Source: Parapedobacter sp037190485 (GTDB lineage Bacteria; Bacteroidota; Bacteroidia; Sphingobacteriales; Sphingobacteriaceae). Taken from it: a stretch of 64,000 bases of DNA. The stretch covers positions 186,001-250,000 of the forward strand of contig JBBCJB010000014.1 in NCBI GenBank assembly GCA_037190485.1, in the 5' to 3' direction. A model generated the notes under the pieces. It was not told the origin of the DNA, ran no database searches, and saw only the letters and a program-made list of their open reading frames with translations. Shown in pieces: positions 33,839 to 44,120 of this stretch; positions within the stretch are counted from its first letter, which is position 1, and every line of letters starts with the position of its first letter. The translations under genes were made by a program, and so were the position numbers.

Positions 33839-35563
33839 TTAATCCCAGCCCGTGTTCTGCTCATACAGCTTTTTGCTGAAATTGACCTGGGCCAACGGGA
33901 TCGGGAAGTATTCGTCCCTGCCTTTCGTGAATTGCGCTTGCGCCAAGTAGGTCCGCTTTGCCTTTTCGGCGTTCAGGTACTGGTTTACGTATGAATCCGC
34001 AATGCCCCAGCGCACCAGGTCAAAAAAGCGGAACCCTTCCATGGCCATTTCGAGCCGGCGTTCCCAACGCAGCGCTTCACGGGCAAAGGCGGGTGTCCAA
34101 TTGCAATTCACGCCATCTTGGTAGGTGGCGATGCGGAAATTGCCCGTGGGCGCTCCGCTGTTGTCGACGAGCCGTCCCGTGCTCGCTGCGGCCCGGATCC
34201 GAAGCCGGTTGATGATGGGGAGCGCTTCGGTATGCCTGCCCAGTTCGATGAGCGCCTCGGCTTTCCACAACAAGGCATCGTCGTAACGGATGATGTCGCG
34301 GTTCTTGCTGCTGCTCATGAAGGGGTTGACCTTCCGGAAGCACGGGTTGTCATAAAGCACCACCTCCTTCAACGACATGTAGTTGCCATAGGTTTCGATT
34401 TGCCTGATCCAACTGTTCTGGAAAATGAAGTCCGGTTTGTATTTGTAAGGCAAGCCGACCACGGCTACGGTGTGCAGCAGGCGAGGGTCTACGGTTTGTG
34501 TCTTCACTTGTGCCGCCGTGGTCATGTCGGTGGTGTTGAATGCTTCGAAAAGCGGCAATCCGTTGCTGCCCGTTTTGAATGCATTGACGAGGTTTTGCGA
34601 GGGCTGGTGGAAGCCACAGCATCCATATTCGGGGTTCATGGGGTGGTTGAGCATTGCACTCCAGTCCAGCCGGCCGAATTCCGTTCCGTCATTGTGCGAG
34701 TTTTGCACCGCGAAAATGGATTCCGGCCCGTTTTCATGCTCACACAGGAAATTGAACGCGAAATCTTCCGCCAGGTCGTAGCGCCCCGCAAGTTCATCGA
34801 CCAAGGTCACGACTTCGGCCAGTTTCTGTTCGTTGATGTCCGTGACTTCGTGCCGATCGTTCTGTTCGTAGGCCGCATACAGGAGGGCTTTGGCGAGGTA
34901 AGCCTTGGCCATATACTGGTTGGCTCTCCCCAATTGATTGTCATTGTTAGGGGGTAGATTCGTAGCCGCGAACCGGAACTCCCCGATGATTTTTTCCCAT
35001 AGCTCAGCGTCCGGATATTCCCGGTTCGACACTTCGATGTAGGCTTCCGGCAACAGCGTTTCATCGACGTAGGGCACGTGCTTGAAAAGGACTTTGAGTT
35101 CGAACAGGTAGTGGGCGCGCAGGAATCGCATTTCCGCCGTACGGATGGTCTTCTTTGGATAGGTCGCCTCGTCCAATTGGTTGATGCTCCGGAGCGCATT
35201 GTTGGCCCGTGAGATGGCAACGTATTGCCGGTACCATTTCTGGTCCAATCCACCCACGTCGACGCGCATGGATACGAAGGTCTCATACAGGTTCCACTCG
35301 CCCATGTCGCCGGTGCCGGCCCCTCCTTTGTAAGCGTCGCCGCTTCGCAGGTCGCCGTAAGGCCACAGGCTGTTGGTTTTGTTGTTGTAGTTTTCGTTGC
35401 CCAGGCTGGAATAGGCCGCGATGACCAGGTTCTCTGCATTTTGCGGGGTGACCAATTGGTCTTCCCCCAGTTTTCCTCTCGGGTTGACGTCGAGGAACGA
35501 TTCGCACGACGAAAGTGCCAATACCCCCAATGCACTTGCGATGATATGGTGTTTTATTTTCAT
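33839..35563 (-). CDS. SusD/RagB family glycan-binding lipoprotein
   Basis: About 574 residues from the ATG at 35563. The lipoprotein signal ends in ALSSCESFLDVNP, the classic SusD start. The TPR-like helical fold is suggested by AEMRFLRAHYLFELKVLFKHVPYVDE and the C-terminal RWERRLEMAMEGFRFFDLVRWG...FPIPLAQVNFS, both typical. It forms the lid on the SusC channel that captures oligosaccharides at the cell surface. Position directly after susC and before two GH32 genes predicts fructan binding. Confidence 0.93.
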   Translation of the reverse strand: MKIKHHIIASALGVLALSSCESFLDVNPRGKLGEDQLVTPQNAENLVIAAYSSLGNENYNNKTNSLWPYGDLRSGDAYKGGAGTGDMGEWNLYETFVSMRVDVGGLDQKWYRQYVAISRANNALRSINQLDEATYPKKTIRTAEMRFLRAHYLFELKVLFKHVPYVDETLLPEAYIEVSNREYPDAELWEKIIGEFRFAATNLPPNNDNQLGRANQYMAKAYLAKALLYAAYEQNDRHEVTDINEQKLAEVVTLVDELAGRYDLAEDFAFNFLCEHENGPESIFAVQNSHNDGTEFGRLDWSAMLNHPMNPEYGCCGFHQPSQNLVNAFKTGSNGLPLFEAFNTTDMTTAAQVKTQTVDPRLLHTVAVVGLPYKYKPDFIFQNSWIRQIETYGNYMSLKEVVLYDNPCFRKVNPFMSSSKNRDIIRYDDALLWKAEALIELGRHTEALPIINRLRIRAAASTGRLVDNSGAPTGNFRIATYQDGVNCNWTPAFAREALRWERRLEMAMEGFRFFDLVRWGIADSYVNQYLNAEKAKRTYLAQAQFTKGRDEYFPIPLAQVNFSKKLYEQNTGWD

Positions 35564-35576
35564 GATCTGACAACGG

Positions 35577-38500
35577 TTAGAATGAGACATTGAATCCGAA
35601 CGTAAGGGAAAACGGAATGGGATAGCCTGAATTTGGGGTTTCGGGGTCAACACCCGTGTAGGCATTGTCACCCCAAGTCTTTTTGAACGTCAATAGGTTT
35701 TCGCCCAATACGAAAATCCTTGTCCGCTGCATTTGTAGTCTATTCATCAAGCCTGCCGGCAACGCGTAGCCTACCTCTAGGGATCGTAACTTGAAGTACG
35801 ATGCGCTTTCAACGAAGTAAGTGGAAAAGCGGTTTTCGCCGTTCAGGTTGTTAAAGGACAATGCCGGGATGCTGGAGTTGGGGTTGGTGGGAGACCACGC
35901 ATCCAATACGCGCGTGCCGTAATTTTCGCCGCCGAAGAAGCTGATGAAATCGGTGTAGCCTTTTGCGGAGTTGTCGACTAACCCGCCATACAGGCCATTC
36001 CAGAACATCCCGAAATCCCACGAACCGCGAGACACGCTGAGGTTGAGGCCGTAGACGAACTTGGGGTCGGCTACACCAAGCCAGGTGCGGTCGTCCAGAT
36101 TGACCAAGCCATTGTCGTCGAGGTCTACGTAGCGGATTCGGCCGAGCCCTTTGCCCACCTGCTGCGCATGCGCCGCGAGTTCTTCGGGCGTGCGGAACAG
36201 GCCATCGGCCACGAGCCCGAACATGGAGCTTAACGGCCTGCCCAAAATGGTTTGATCCACACCGTTGCCTGGATAGGAGTTGATGACATCCTCAGGCAGC
36301 TTGGTCACCTTGTTGCGGTAAGCCCCGATGTTACCGGTAACCGCGTATCGCCAACGCTGGCCGTTGTGCTGGTAGGTCAACAGGCCTTCAAATCCACGGT
36401 TCGCCAGGCTTGCACCATTCACCCACCGATCCCCACCTTCGCCCAGCGTAGCAATGAAGGGCGGTTTGATGAGGATGTCGGTCGTGTTTTTGGTGAAGTA
36501 GTCAAATGATCCGGTGAGTTTTTGATTGAACAGTCCGAAGTCGACCCCGAAATTGTTCTGGGTAGCTGACTCCCAGCGTAGATTGGGGTTGACTTGCTGG
36601 ATCCGACGGTAACCCGAAGGCATGGCCCCGGTACCATTGCCGTCGATATCGTACGCGGTCCCGTTGTCCGGGTCCCACGTCGGATTGGTCGCATACTTTG
36701 CTTCATACATCCCATAGGAAGCAAAGTCGCCGATTTCCTGGTTGCCGGTCTGGCCCCAACCGTAACGGAACTTCAGGTCCGAAACGGCGGGCAGCGCATC
36801 CTTGAAAAATACCTCCTCACTGAGTCGCCACCCGAGCGAGAACGCCGGGAAGAGGCCGTAGGGGTTGTTAGACCCGAAACGAGAAGAACCATCGTAGCGG
36901 GTCGTTACCGATGCCAGGTAACGGTCGGCATAATTGTAGTTGATTTTCCCGAAGTAAGAAAGCAGTCGGTATTCGGTGCCCGAGCCACTGTTGGTTTGCA
37001 CGCCCTCGCCAGCATCTAGGTACATGTAATCGGGGTCTTCCGAGGTGAACTGACGGCGTCCGGCCTGTAGGTCCTCGGCATGGTAATTGATCATTTCCTG
37101 ACCCGCCAATACATCCAAGCGATGATTGGTGCCGAATGTGGCATCGTACGTCAGGGTGTTGTTCCAAACGTAATTACCCCAGCGGTTGCTGTAGTTGTTC
37201 AGGCTTGCCGTGGGTTCGCTGAGGAATCCGGAGGTGTAGGTCTTCTGCATGTTCCGCTGCCACGAGAACGAATAGTCCATGCCCAGCATCGTGCGGAACC
37301 GGAGGTTTTCGAGCAGCTTGACATCCATGAACATGTCGCCGAAAAGACGCAGCATGTTGTTGCTGTTCTGTTTGTTGTCTTCGATCATCCGTACCGGGTT
37401 TTGCCGGTCGCTCATCCCGGCGACCGGTCCACCCCATCCGATGCCGTCTACCGTGCGCACGGGTACGATCGACCAGATGTTGCGCGTGCTGCCAAGCGTG
37501 CTGCCCAGTACATCGTGTTTGACCTTGGCGATGGAGAAGTTTTCGCCGAGCGTAACGCGGCCGTTGAACATGGAGAATTCGGAATTGATGCGACCGGATA
37601 GCCGGTCGAAATAGGTGCCCCGCATGGTCCCGTCGCTGCCGAAGTAGTCGACCGAAAACAATGCGCGGCTGTTTTCGCCTCCGGTGGCCACGCTGAGGTT
37701 GTAGTTCTGCACCACGGCATTGCGGCCTACTTCTTCCACCCAATCCGTATTCGCCGCACGCATGGTCTTTGCGTCGTCGATGAATTCAGGGACGATGACC
37801 CGATCCAATACCCAATTGCCTTGCGCGTCTTGGTAGTCTTCGAAGCTGTAAGGGGGGATATTCGGATTTATACCGTCATTGCGCGCGGCCTGCCATTGGA
37901 CGTAGCCCCGCTGTTCGGTGTCCAGCCATTCCAATGATTTCGCATAATTCCGGATGCCGGACGATGCCCTGGCCTCGACACTCGTTTTACCGCGTTGCCC
38001 TTTTTTGGTCGTGATGATGACAACGCCATTTGCCGCTCGCGAACCGTAGATGCTCGCCGATGAGGCATCTTTCAGGATTTGGATGGATTCGATGTCGAGG
38101 GTCGCGATCTCGTTCATGGACTTCGTGCTGGGCATTCCATCGATGATGTACAGCGGGTTGTTGTTGCCCAATGTGCTGATGCCGCGTATGCGTACGGTCG
38201 CGGCGCCATCCGGCGAGCCATTTGCCGTGATGAACGCCCCTGGAACGCGCCCCTGTAGCGTCTTCATGACGTTGCCATGGGGCTGGGTGGTCACTTCGTC
38301 CAGCTTGACGACCGAGACCGCGCCGGTTAGGTCCGCCTTCCGCTGCGTTTGGTAACCGGTCACGATGACTTCCTCGAGTCCGAGATTGGCGTTCAATTCG
38401 ACAGCGATGGGTTTTCCATCCTGGATGACGATGGTTTTCGTCTCGGCACCAACCAACGAGAAGCGCAGCGTCTGACCGGCTTTCGCCCGGAGCGCGAACG

Positions 38501-38687
38501 CGCCCTGGCCATCTGACATGGTGCTGGAACCGGTCTCGATGACCGTCACGGTCACGGCGGCCAGTGGAATCCCATCGGTATCGGTGATTTTCCCGCTGAT
38601 CGCTAAGTCTTGTGCATACAGGTTGCCGAACAGCAACAGGAAGCAGAACATCATCGGCAATAGCCGTTTCTTTGTTTGTAGGTCCAT
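35577..38687 (-). CDS. SusC/RagA family TonB-dependent outer-membrane transporter
   Basis: A 1036-residue transporter: signal peptide (MMFCFLLLFGNLYAQ), carboxypeptidase-like regulatory domain (~27-105; ISGKITDTDGIPLAAVTVTV), TonB-linked motif LEEVIVTGYQTQRKADLTGAVSVV, plug domain (VRIRGISTLGNNNPLYIIDGMPS; ILKDASSASIYGSRAANGVVIITTKKG), then a ~22-strand barrel ending in SLTFGFNVSF. It imports oligosaccharides with its SusD partner using TonB energy. The cluster context predicts fructo-oligosaccharides. Thirty bases follow the kinase gene upstream. Confidence 0.95.
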   Translation of the reverse strand: MDLQTKKRLLPMMFCFLLLFGNLYAQDLAISGKITDTDGIPLAAVTVTVIETGSSTMSDGQGAFALRAKAGQTLRFSLVGAETKTIVIQDGKPIAVELNANLGLEEVIVTGYQTQRKADLTGAVSVVKLDEVTTQPHGNVMKTLQGRVPGAFITANGSPDGAATVRIRGISTLGNNNPLYIIDGMPSTKSMNEIATLDIESIQILKDASSASIYGSRAANGVVIITTKKGQRGKTSVEARASSGIRNYAKSLEWLDTEQRGYVQWQAARNDGINPNIPPYSFEDYQDAQGNWVLDRVIVPEFIDDAKTMRAANTDWVEEVGRNAVVQNYNLSVATGGENSRALFSVDYFGSDGTMRGTYFDRLSGRINSEFSMFNGRVTLGENFSIAKVKHDVLGSTLGSTRNIWSIVPVRTVDGIGWGGPVAGMSDRQNPVRMIEDNKQNSNNMLRLFGDMFMDVKLLENLRFRTMLGMDYSFSWQRNMQKTYTSGFLSEPTASLNNYSNRWGNYVWNNTLTYDATFGTNHRLDVLAGQEMINYHAEDLQAGRRQFTSEDPDYMYLDAGEGVQTNSGSGTEYRLLSYFGKINYNYADRYLASVTTRYDGSSRFGSNNPYGLFPAFSLGWRLSEEVFFKDALPAVSDLKFRYGWGQTGNQEIGDFASYGMYEAKYATNPTWDPDNGTAYDIDGNGTGAMPSGYRRIQQVNPNLRWESATQNNFGVDFGLFNQKLTGSFDYFTKNTTDILIKPPFIATLGEGGDRWVNGASLANRGFEGLLTYQHNGQRWRYAVTGNIGAYRNKVTKLPEDVINSYPGNGVDQTILGRPLSSMFGLVADGLFRTPEELAAHAQQVGKGLGRIRYVDLDDNGLVNLDDRTWLGVADPKFVYGLNLSVSRGSWDFGMFWNGLYGGLVDNSAKGYTDFISFFGGENYGTRVLDAWSPTNPNSSIPALSFNNLNGENRFSTYFVESASYFKLRSLEVGYALPAGLMNRLQMQRTRIFVLGENLLTFKKTWGDNAYTGVDPETPNSGYPIPFSLTFGFNVSF

Positions 38688-38717
38688 TTTTTTTGGTTAA
38701 CGTGTTTGATAATCGGT

Positions 38718-39638
38718 TTATTTATTCCAGTTTACTGCTAAGTACTTCTCCCACATAAACCTGTTCAGGTCCAGCGGTGAATAGGGCGGGCATGCACCCG
38801 ACTGGGTCGTGACATAGGCGCCCAACGCCGTCGCGAACGCCAACATGTTGTCGTTGCTTTCGCCGCGCAGCTTCTGCGCAAGGAAGGCTGCCAGGAACGA
38901 GTCGCCGCTGCCCACGGTGTCCTTGACCTGTACGGGTACCGCCGGATAGTCATAACGGGCTGTCGGCGTGTAATAGGAGGCGCCTTGCGCGCCTTTCGTC
39001 ACGATGATTTCCGACAAGCCGTAACGGTCCTGGAGCAAACCGATGCCCAGGTATTCATTGCCGGCCTTGTTGCCGAGCCAGCCCGAGACCAGGACGAGTT
39101 CGTGGCTATTCAATTTGACCGCATCGGCATGTTGCAGCAGCAGGTCGATGGTTTCGGGCCGGTAGTGCGGAGCCCGGAGATTAACGTCAAATAGCCGATA
39201 ACGCGCGCTGTCAAGCAGCCGCAGCAGGGTCTCTCGGCTTCGGTCGTTCCGGGCCACCAAGCTGCCATACACCAATACGTCCGCATCGCCTACCGCTGTT
39301 GCGAAGGCTGTTTCGTAGTCGATGAAATCCCACGCCACAGGCGCGACGATGTCGTAGCTCACCTCGTTGTCCGCACCGATGCTGGCCAATACCTGGCTGG
39401 TGGGGTAAGCGGGGTCGCGCTGCACGAACGACGTGTCGATACCGATATGCTGCAGGAATGCGACCAGCTCTTCGCCCGCCGCATCGCGCCCGACACGGCT
39501 GACGACCGCTGATTGGACGCCCAGTCGATTCAGGTGATAGGCCACATTCATCGGGGCGCCACCCGGTTTCCGGCCGGTTGGCAGGTTGTCCCAAAGGACT
39601 TCACCGAAACAGACTACTTTTTTGGCTTCGTGATCCAT
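38718..39638 (-). CDS. PfkB family sugar kinase, probable fructokinase
   Basis: A 306-residue cytosolic kinase. The N-terminal VVCFGEVLWDNLPTGRKPGGAPMNVAYHLNRLG and the C-terminal signature VKDTVGSGDSFLAAFLAQKL (catalytic Asp and anion hole) define the PfkB/ribokinase fold; the GGAPMNVA block is common in fructokinases. In the fructan cluster, between the MFS carrier and susC, it would phosphorylate imported fructose. Three bases separate it from the transporter gene. Confidence 0.9.
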   Translation of the reverse strand: MDHEAKKVVCFGEVLWDNLPTGRKPGGAPMNVAYHLNRLGVQSAVVSRVGRDAAGEELVAFLQHIGIDTSFVQRDPAYPTSQVLASIGADNEVSYDIVAPVAWDFIDYETAFATAVGDADVLVYGSLVARNDRSRETLLRLLDSARYRLFDVNLRAPHYRPETIDLLLQHADAVKLNSHELVLVSGWLGNKAGNEYLGIGLLQDRYGLSEIIVTKGAQGASYYTPTARYDYPAVPVQVKDTVGSGDSFLAAFLAQKLRGESNDNMLAFATALGAYVTTQSGACPPYSPLDLNRFMWEKYLAVNWNK

Positions 39639-39641
39639 GAC

Positions 39642-40970
39642 TTAGTGCATTAGCGTACCACCGATCTGCTCCAACGATTTTCCCTTGGTTTCGGGCATGA
39701 TGCGCCATACAAACAGCAGCTGCAGCACCATGAAACCGGCGAAGATGAGGAACGTATTGCCGCCACCCAATCGCTCGCTCAGCATCGGGAAGAAAAACGT
39801 AATGACGGCCGCCATGACCCAATGGGTGAGGCTACCCAGTGTCTGGCCCTTGGCCCTGACCTCATTGGGAAAGATCTCCGAGATGAACACCCAGATGACC
39901 GCGCCTTGCGAGAAGGCAAAGAAGGCGATGTACACCATCAGGTAGGCGGTGACCGCGAGTCCATTCGGATTGGCCGAGTAAAACGCATTGGCAACGAGCG
40001 CCAACGAGACGATGAGTCCAACGGAGCCGATGAGCATCAGTTTGCGTCGTCCCACCTTGTCGATGACATTGATGGCGATCAGCGTGAACGTAAAATTGAC
40101 CAGTCCGATGCCCACCGTAGAGAGCAGCGAGCTCTGCGCGCCGAGTCCGGCCATCTCAAACACGCGCGGCGCGTAGTAGATGATGGCATTGATGCCCGAC
40201 ACCTGATTGAATACGGCAAACACGATAGCCAGGAAGACAGGGAAACGGTAGGTTTTGCCGAAGAACGGTGCCTTGGTGCCCGCATCGCTTGCCGTTGTCG
40301 CAGACGTGAGGATGTTGTTGAGCTCATCCTGGTGATTCATTGGATTGATTTTCTTCAGGATGGCCAGTGCGCCTTCCCGATTCTTGCGATAGAGGGCCAG
40401 CCAGCGCGGACTCTCCGGGACGAAGTGGATCAGGATGTAGAAAAGAAGGGCGGGAAAAGCCTGCACGCCCAACATCCATCGCCAGGCGCTTTCGCCCCCT
40501 TGCCCGATCAGGTAGTTCGATAGATAGGAAATCAGGATACCCAATACCACATTGAATTGGAACAGGCCGACCAGCTGGCCGCGTTTGCTGGCAGGCGCGA
40601 TTTCAGAGATGTATATGGGCGCGGTTACCGACGACACGCCGACACCGATTCCGCCCAAGAACCGGAAAACGACGAATACCGACCAGTCATAGGCGAGCGC
40701 GGTGCCGAGTGCCGAAATGAAATACAGGACGGCAATCAGGAATAACGTTCGTTTGCGGCCGAACCGATCCGAAGGATAGGCGCCCAGCAAGGCACCCACG
40801 ACCGTCCCGACCAACGCAATGGCCATGGTAACGCCGTGCTGTACCTCGCTTAGCGACCAATAGGCCTGTACGGACTTTTCTGCGCCAGAGATGACTGCGG
40901 TATCAAACCCAAAGAGAAACCCTCCCAACGCCACGACGAACGACCACGCAATCACGATATTTTTAGTCAT
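39642..40970 (-). CDS. MFS sugar transporter (sugar porter family)
   Basis: About 442 residues from the ATG at 40970 (MTKNIVIAWSF); the longer frame contains the promoter box and is rejected. Twelve hydrophobic segments are visible, with sugar-porter signatures: YPSDRFGRKRTLF, RFLGGIGVGVSSVTAPIYISEIAPASKRG, PESPRWLALYRKN and the central INVIDKVGRRKLMLIG. As the first gene of the fructan cluster, it is a good candidate for fructose or short fructo-oligosaccharide uptake across the inner membrane by proton symport or facilitated diffusion. Confidence 0.92.
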   Translation of the reverse strand: MTKNIVIAWSFVVALGGFLFGFDTAVISGAEKSVQAYWSLSEVQHGVTMAIALVGTVVGALLGAYPSDRFGRKRTLFLIAVLYFISALGTALAYDWSVFVVFRFLGGIGVGVSSVTAPIYISEIAPASKRGQLVGLFQFNVVLGILISYLSNYLIGQGGESAWRWMLGVQAFPALLFYILIHFVPESPRWLALYRKNREGALAILKKINPMNHQDELNNILTSATTASDAGTKAPFFGKTYRFPVFLAIVFAVFNQVSGINAIIYYAPRVFEMAGLGAQSSLLSTVGIGLVNFTFTLIAINVIDKVGRRKLMLIGSVGLIVSLALVANAFYSANPNGLAVTAYLMVYIAFFAFSQGAVIWVFISEIFPNEVRAKGQTLGSLTHWVMAAVITFFFPMLSERLGGGNTFLIFAGFMVLQLLFVWRIMPETKGKSLEQIGGTLMH

Positions 40971-41265
40971 AAGGGATATAAAGCTTAATAATCGGTAATC
41001 AATGTTGGCAAAGGTATTCGGCCGATGAAGCAAGGGAAATCAGAAATCGAACAAAATCTTCTGTTACCGTATCAATTGACTAATTTGCTTGTTGTCAGCG
41101 CGTTAAGTTTGTTTCGTTGATTTCGGTTTTAGCGCTTGTATCAATTTGTTTCGATATTTGAACAACGGATTCCGCAAGATCAGCCCGTAATTGGGGATGG
41201 GAAGAACGAGGTAAGCCGTATTTTTGCTAATTTCACGTCAGTTATAAATCTGATTCGAGAAAGCG
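40971..41265. promoter_or_regulatory. Divergent control region of the fructan locus
   Basis: A minus-strand TACCTTTG box (41016-41009) reads toward the transporter operon and a plus-strand TATTTTTG box (41219-41226) toward the sensor gene. The A+T-rich middle has repeated ATCAATT words (41070-41076 and 41139-41145) that could be regulator sites; this is inference. Confidence 0.5.
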
Positions 41266-44043
41266 ATGAAAGCAATTTGGGTTATAGTAGGCTTAGCGCT
41301 GCTCCTACAGGGTTGCGCTTGGGTTGATGACAGGCCGGTTTATCGCATTGCGTTTTCACAATGCGTTGGCTCGGATGCGTGGCGGCAAACCATGCTGGAC
41401 GAGATGAGGCGGGAACTGTCGTTTCATCCCGATGTCGAATTCATCTATCGGGATGCCGAAAACAGCAGCGAAAGGCAAATCGAGCAGTTGCGTGAGCTGA
41501 GCGAACTACGCCCTGACCTGATTATCGTATCGCCCAATGAGGCCGATCCGCTGACCCCCGTGGTCGATGAGATCTTTCGAAGCGGCATCCCGGTGATCGT
41601 CACGGATCGGAAGACCTCGTCCGGCCTCTACCACGCTTACGTGGGCGCCGACAATTACGAGATCGGTTACATGGCCGGACAATACCTGGCCTACCAATTG
41701 GCCAAGCGCGGCAGAATCAGCGAAGTAACGGGGCTGCCGGGGTCGTCGGCCACGATCGAGCGGCAGAAAGGATTGCATGACGCGCTCAAGGCGTATCCGG
41801 ATCTGGTGCTCGGTACCCAGATCAACGGGCAATGGCTGATCGATACGGCCCGGTCGCAGGCCAAGCAGCACGCAAACGAGCTGGCTTCGTCCGATGCCGT
41901 GTTTGCCTATAATGACCAGATGGCCCTGGGCACCTACCAAGCCATGAAGCAATCATTGCCGGAAAACGACACGAAGATCATCGGTGTCGACGCCTTGCCG
42001 GGCGAATACAACGGGTTGCACTTCGTCGCCGAGAAAGTATTGCATGCCTCCATGCTTTACCCAACGGGTGGCAAGGAGTGCATCCAGGCTGCCATGGCGA
42101 TCCTGAACAACCAACCGTATCAACGCGAAAACATACTCAAAACATTGGTCGTGGATTCGACCAACGTGCAATTGATGAAATTGCAAGCCGAAAAGATCAT
42201 CAACCAACAGCAGGATATCGATAAACAGCAACAGCTGTTTGCCGAACAGCGACGCGTGTTCAGCGACCAGCAGCGGATGCTCAACATATTGGTCATCAGT
42301 TTGGTGCTCGCCATCGTGTTCGGTGGTATCGCATTCTATTCGTTGAAGGCGAACTGGGACAAGAATAAGCAGTTGGAGTGGCAGAATCATGAAATATTGG
42401 GCCAGCAACAGCGAATCCTGGAAATGACCAACGAGGTGGAGCAGGCAACCGAGGCAAAAATCAACTTTTTCACGAACATCTCCCACGAGTTCAAAACCCC
42501 CTTGTCCTTGTTGTTGGTACCGTTGGAAGAATTGATGAAACACGGGAAGTTTACCGCCGAGGCCAATCGTTCGCTGGCACTGATCAAGAAAAATGCATTG
42601 ACCCTGCAACACCTGGTGTCGCAGTTGATCGATCTGCGGCGTGTTGGTTACGAGAATTTGCGGATAAAGGCCAAACCGCAGCAGCTATTGGTTTTTTGCA
42701 GCGAAATCGTCCAAACCTTTCGCCCCCTTGCCCAGCAGCGCACCATCCAATTGCGATTGGAGAACGAATTGTCGGACACGGTATTGTGGTTCGATGAAGA
42801 CCTCATGGAAAAGCTCCTCTATAACCTGCTATCGAATGCATTCAAGTTCACGGCCGAGGGCGGGGAGGTCATTGTCCGCCTGTGCAAGCCCACCGACCAG
42901 GGCTTTTTGCAGATCCAAGTGATCGATACCGGAGAAGGAATCGCGGCGAGCGACATCCCGCATTTGTGTGAACCCTTCTACCAAGGACAAAACCATGCCC
43001 ATGGATCGGGCATCGGTTTGGCACTTTGCAAGGAAATCGTCGACCTACACCGGGGTCAGCTCGAGGTAACCAGTGAAGTGGGGATTGGAACCACCGTGAA
43101 CGCAAGGTTCCAACTCGGTGACGCGCATCTCCACGACGACGAAAAGCAGCGCGCCACGAGCACCACAAAGGGAAACGCGGCCAACGATGCCCAGACATTG
43201 CTGCTGATGCTCGCGGCGGACCAAGCGGGACAGCAGCAATTGCCTGGCGATGCCGCCAACGGCGACGGCGAACGGCTTAAGCCCCATTCGGTGTTGATCG
43301 TGGAGGATCATCCCGACATGCGGCGCTTCCTGGCGGAAAAGCTTGCCGAACACTTCGAGGTCGTTACGGCAGCCAATGCCACCGAAGGCCTTAGCCTTGC
43401 CTATGAATCGGTGCCGGACCTGATCCTGTCGGATGTGCTGATGCCGGGCGAGCTTGGTACGTCGTTTGTCAAGAAGCTGAAGTCGGACGTGCGCACCAAG
43501 CACATCCCGGTGGTGCTGCTCACGGCGCGGGGCACCGAAGCGCAGCAGTTGGTGGGCCTGGGTACGCTGGCCGATGCGTACTTGACCAAGCCCTTCCAGC
43601 TGGACTACGTATTGGCGGTGGTCAATAACCTCATCACCAACCGGCAGGTACTGCGGCAGCATTTCAGTACCGATGTCGCCGAATTGCAGTTGCCCGCTGG
43701 CTCGCGACCCGAAGACAAACGGTTGCTGAATGAATTGGCCGCGGTTGTCGAGGAGAATATCGGGAACAGCGACCTGAATGTGGATTACATCTGCGCGCAA
43801 TTGTCGGTATCCCGGATCCAGTTGTACCGTAAGGTGAAGTCGTTGCTCGATTGCAGCATCAATGACTACATCCTGGCCAAGCGCCTACGCAAATCGAAGG
43901 TATTGCTGCAGGAAGGCATGCCCATTAATCAGGCAGCCTACGAAACCGGGTTTTCCTCCCCTGCGTATTTCTCGACGGCATTCAAGAATAAATATGGCGT
44001 GTCGCCGTCCACATTCAAACGCGACTTGGCGTATGCCCGTTGA
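41266..44043 (+). CDS. Hybrid two-component system regulator with periplasmic-binding-protein sensor (fructan locus)
   Basis: A 925-residue single-chain sensor and regulator. The lipoprotein-like signal (LLLQGC17) is followed by a type I periplasmic-binding-protein domain (~25-310; LRPDLIIVSPNEADP, GYMAGQYLAYQLAKRG, AYNDQMALGTYQAM), a coiled coil, a membrane helix (~340-360), HisKA with His ~407 (FFTNISHEFKTPL), HATPase (NLLSNAFKFT; DTGEGIA; GSGIGLALC), a receiver with phospho-Asp near 722 (LILSDVLMPG) and an AraC-type HTH (~815-925). This matches the known Bacteroides fructose sensor BT1754 in architecture. It is divergent from the transporter-kinase-susCD-GH32 run, which it most likely activates in response to fructose. 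Confidence 0.92.
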   Translation: MKAIWVIVGLALLLQGCAWVDDRPVYRIAFSQCVGSDAWRQTMLDEMRRELSFHPDVEFIYRDAENSSERQIEQLRELSELRPDLIIVSPNEADPLTPVVDEIFRSGIPVIVTDRKTSSGLYHAYVGADNYEIGYMAGQYLAYQLAKRGRISEVTGLPGSSATIERQKGLHDALKAYPDLVLGTQINGQWLIDTARSQAKQHANELASSDAVFAYNDQMALGTYQAMKQSLPENDTKIIGVDALPGEYNGLHFVAEKVLHASMLYPTGGKECIQAAMAILNNQPYQRENILKTLVVDSTNVQLMKLQAEKIINQQQDIDKQQQLFAEQRRVFSDQQRMLNILVISLVLAIVFGGIAFYSLKANWDKNKQLEWQNHEILGQQQRILEMTNEVEQATEAKINFFTNISHEFKTPLSLLLVPLEELMKHGKFTAEANRSLALIKKNALTLQHLVSQLIDLRRVGYENLRIKAKPQQLLVFCSEIVQTFRPLAQQRTIQLRLENELSDTVLWFDEDLMEKLLYNLLSNAFKFTAEGGEVIVRLCKPTDQGFLQIQVIDTGEGIAASDIPHLCEPFYQGQNHAHGSGIGLALCKEIVDLHRGQLEVTSEVGIGTTVNARFQLGDAHLHDDEKQRATSTTKGNAANDAQTLLLMLAADQAGQQQLPGDAANGDGERLKPHSVLIVEDHPDMRRFLAEKLAEHFEVVTAANATEGLSLAYESVPDLILSDVLMPGELGTSFVKKLKSDVRTKHIPVVLLTARGTEAQQLVGLGTLADAYLTKPFQLDYVLAVVNNLITNRQVLRQHFSTDVAELQLPAGSRPEDKRLLNELAAVVEENIGNSDLNVDYICAQLSVSRIQLYRKVKSLLDCSINDYILAKRLRKSKVLLQEGMPINQAAYETGFSSPAYFSTAFKNKYGVSPSTFKRDLAYAR

Positions 44044-44120
44044 ATTTGCCGATTTAATTTGCCAGAACGCGATTTATGTGATACTTTTATGGGTTCAAGG
44101 ACAATTGACCTGGTTGACTC

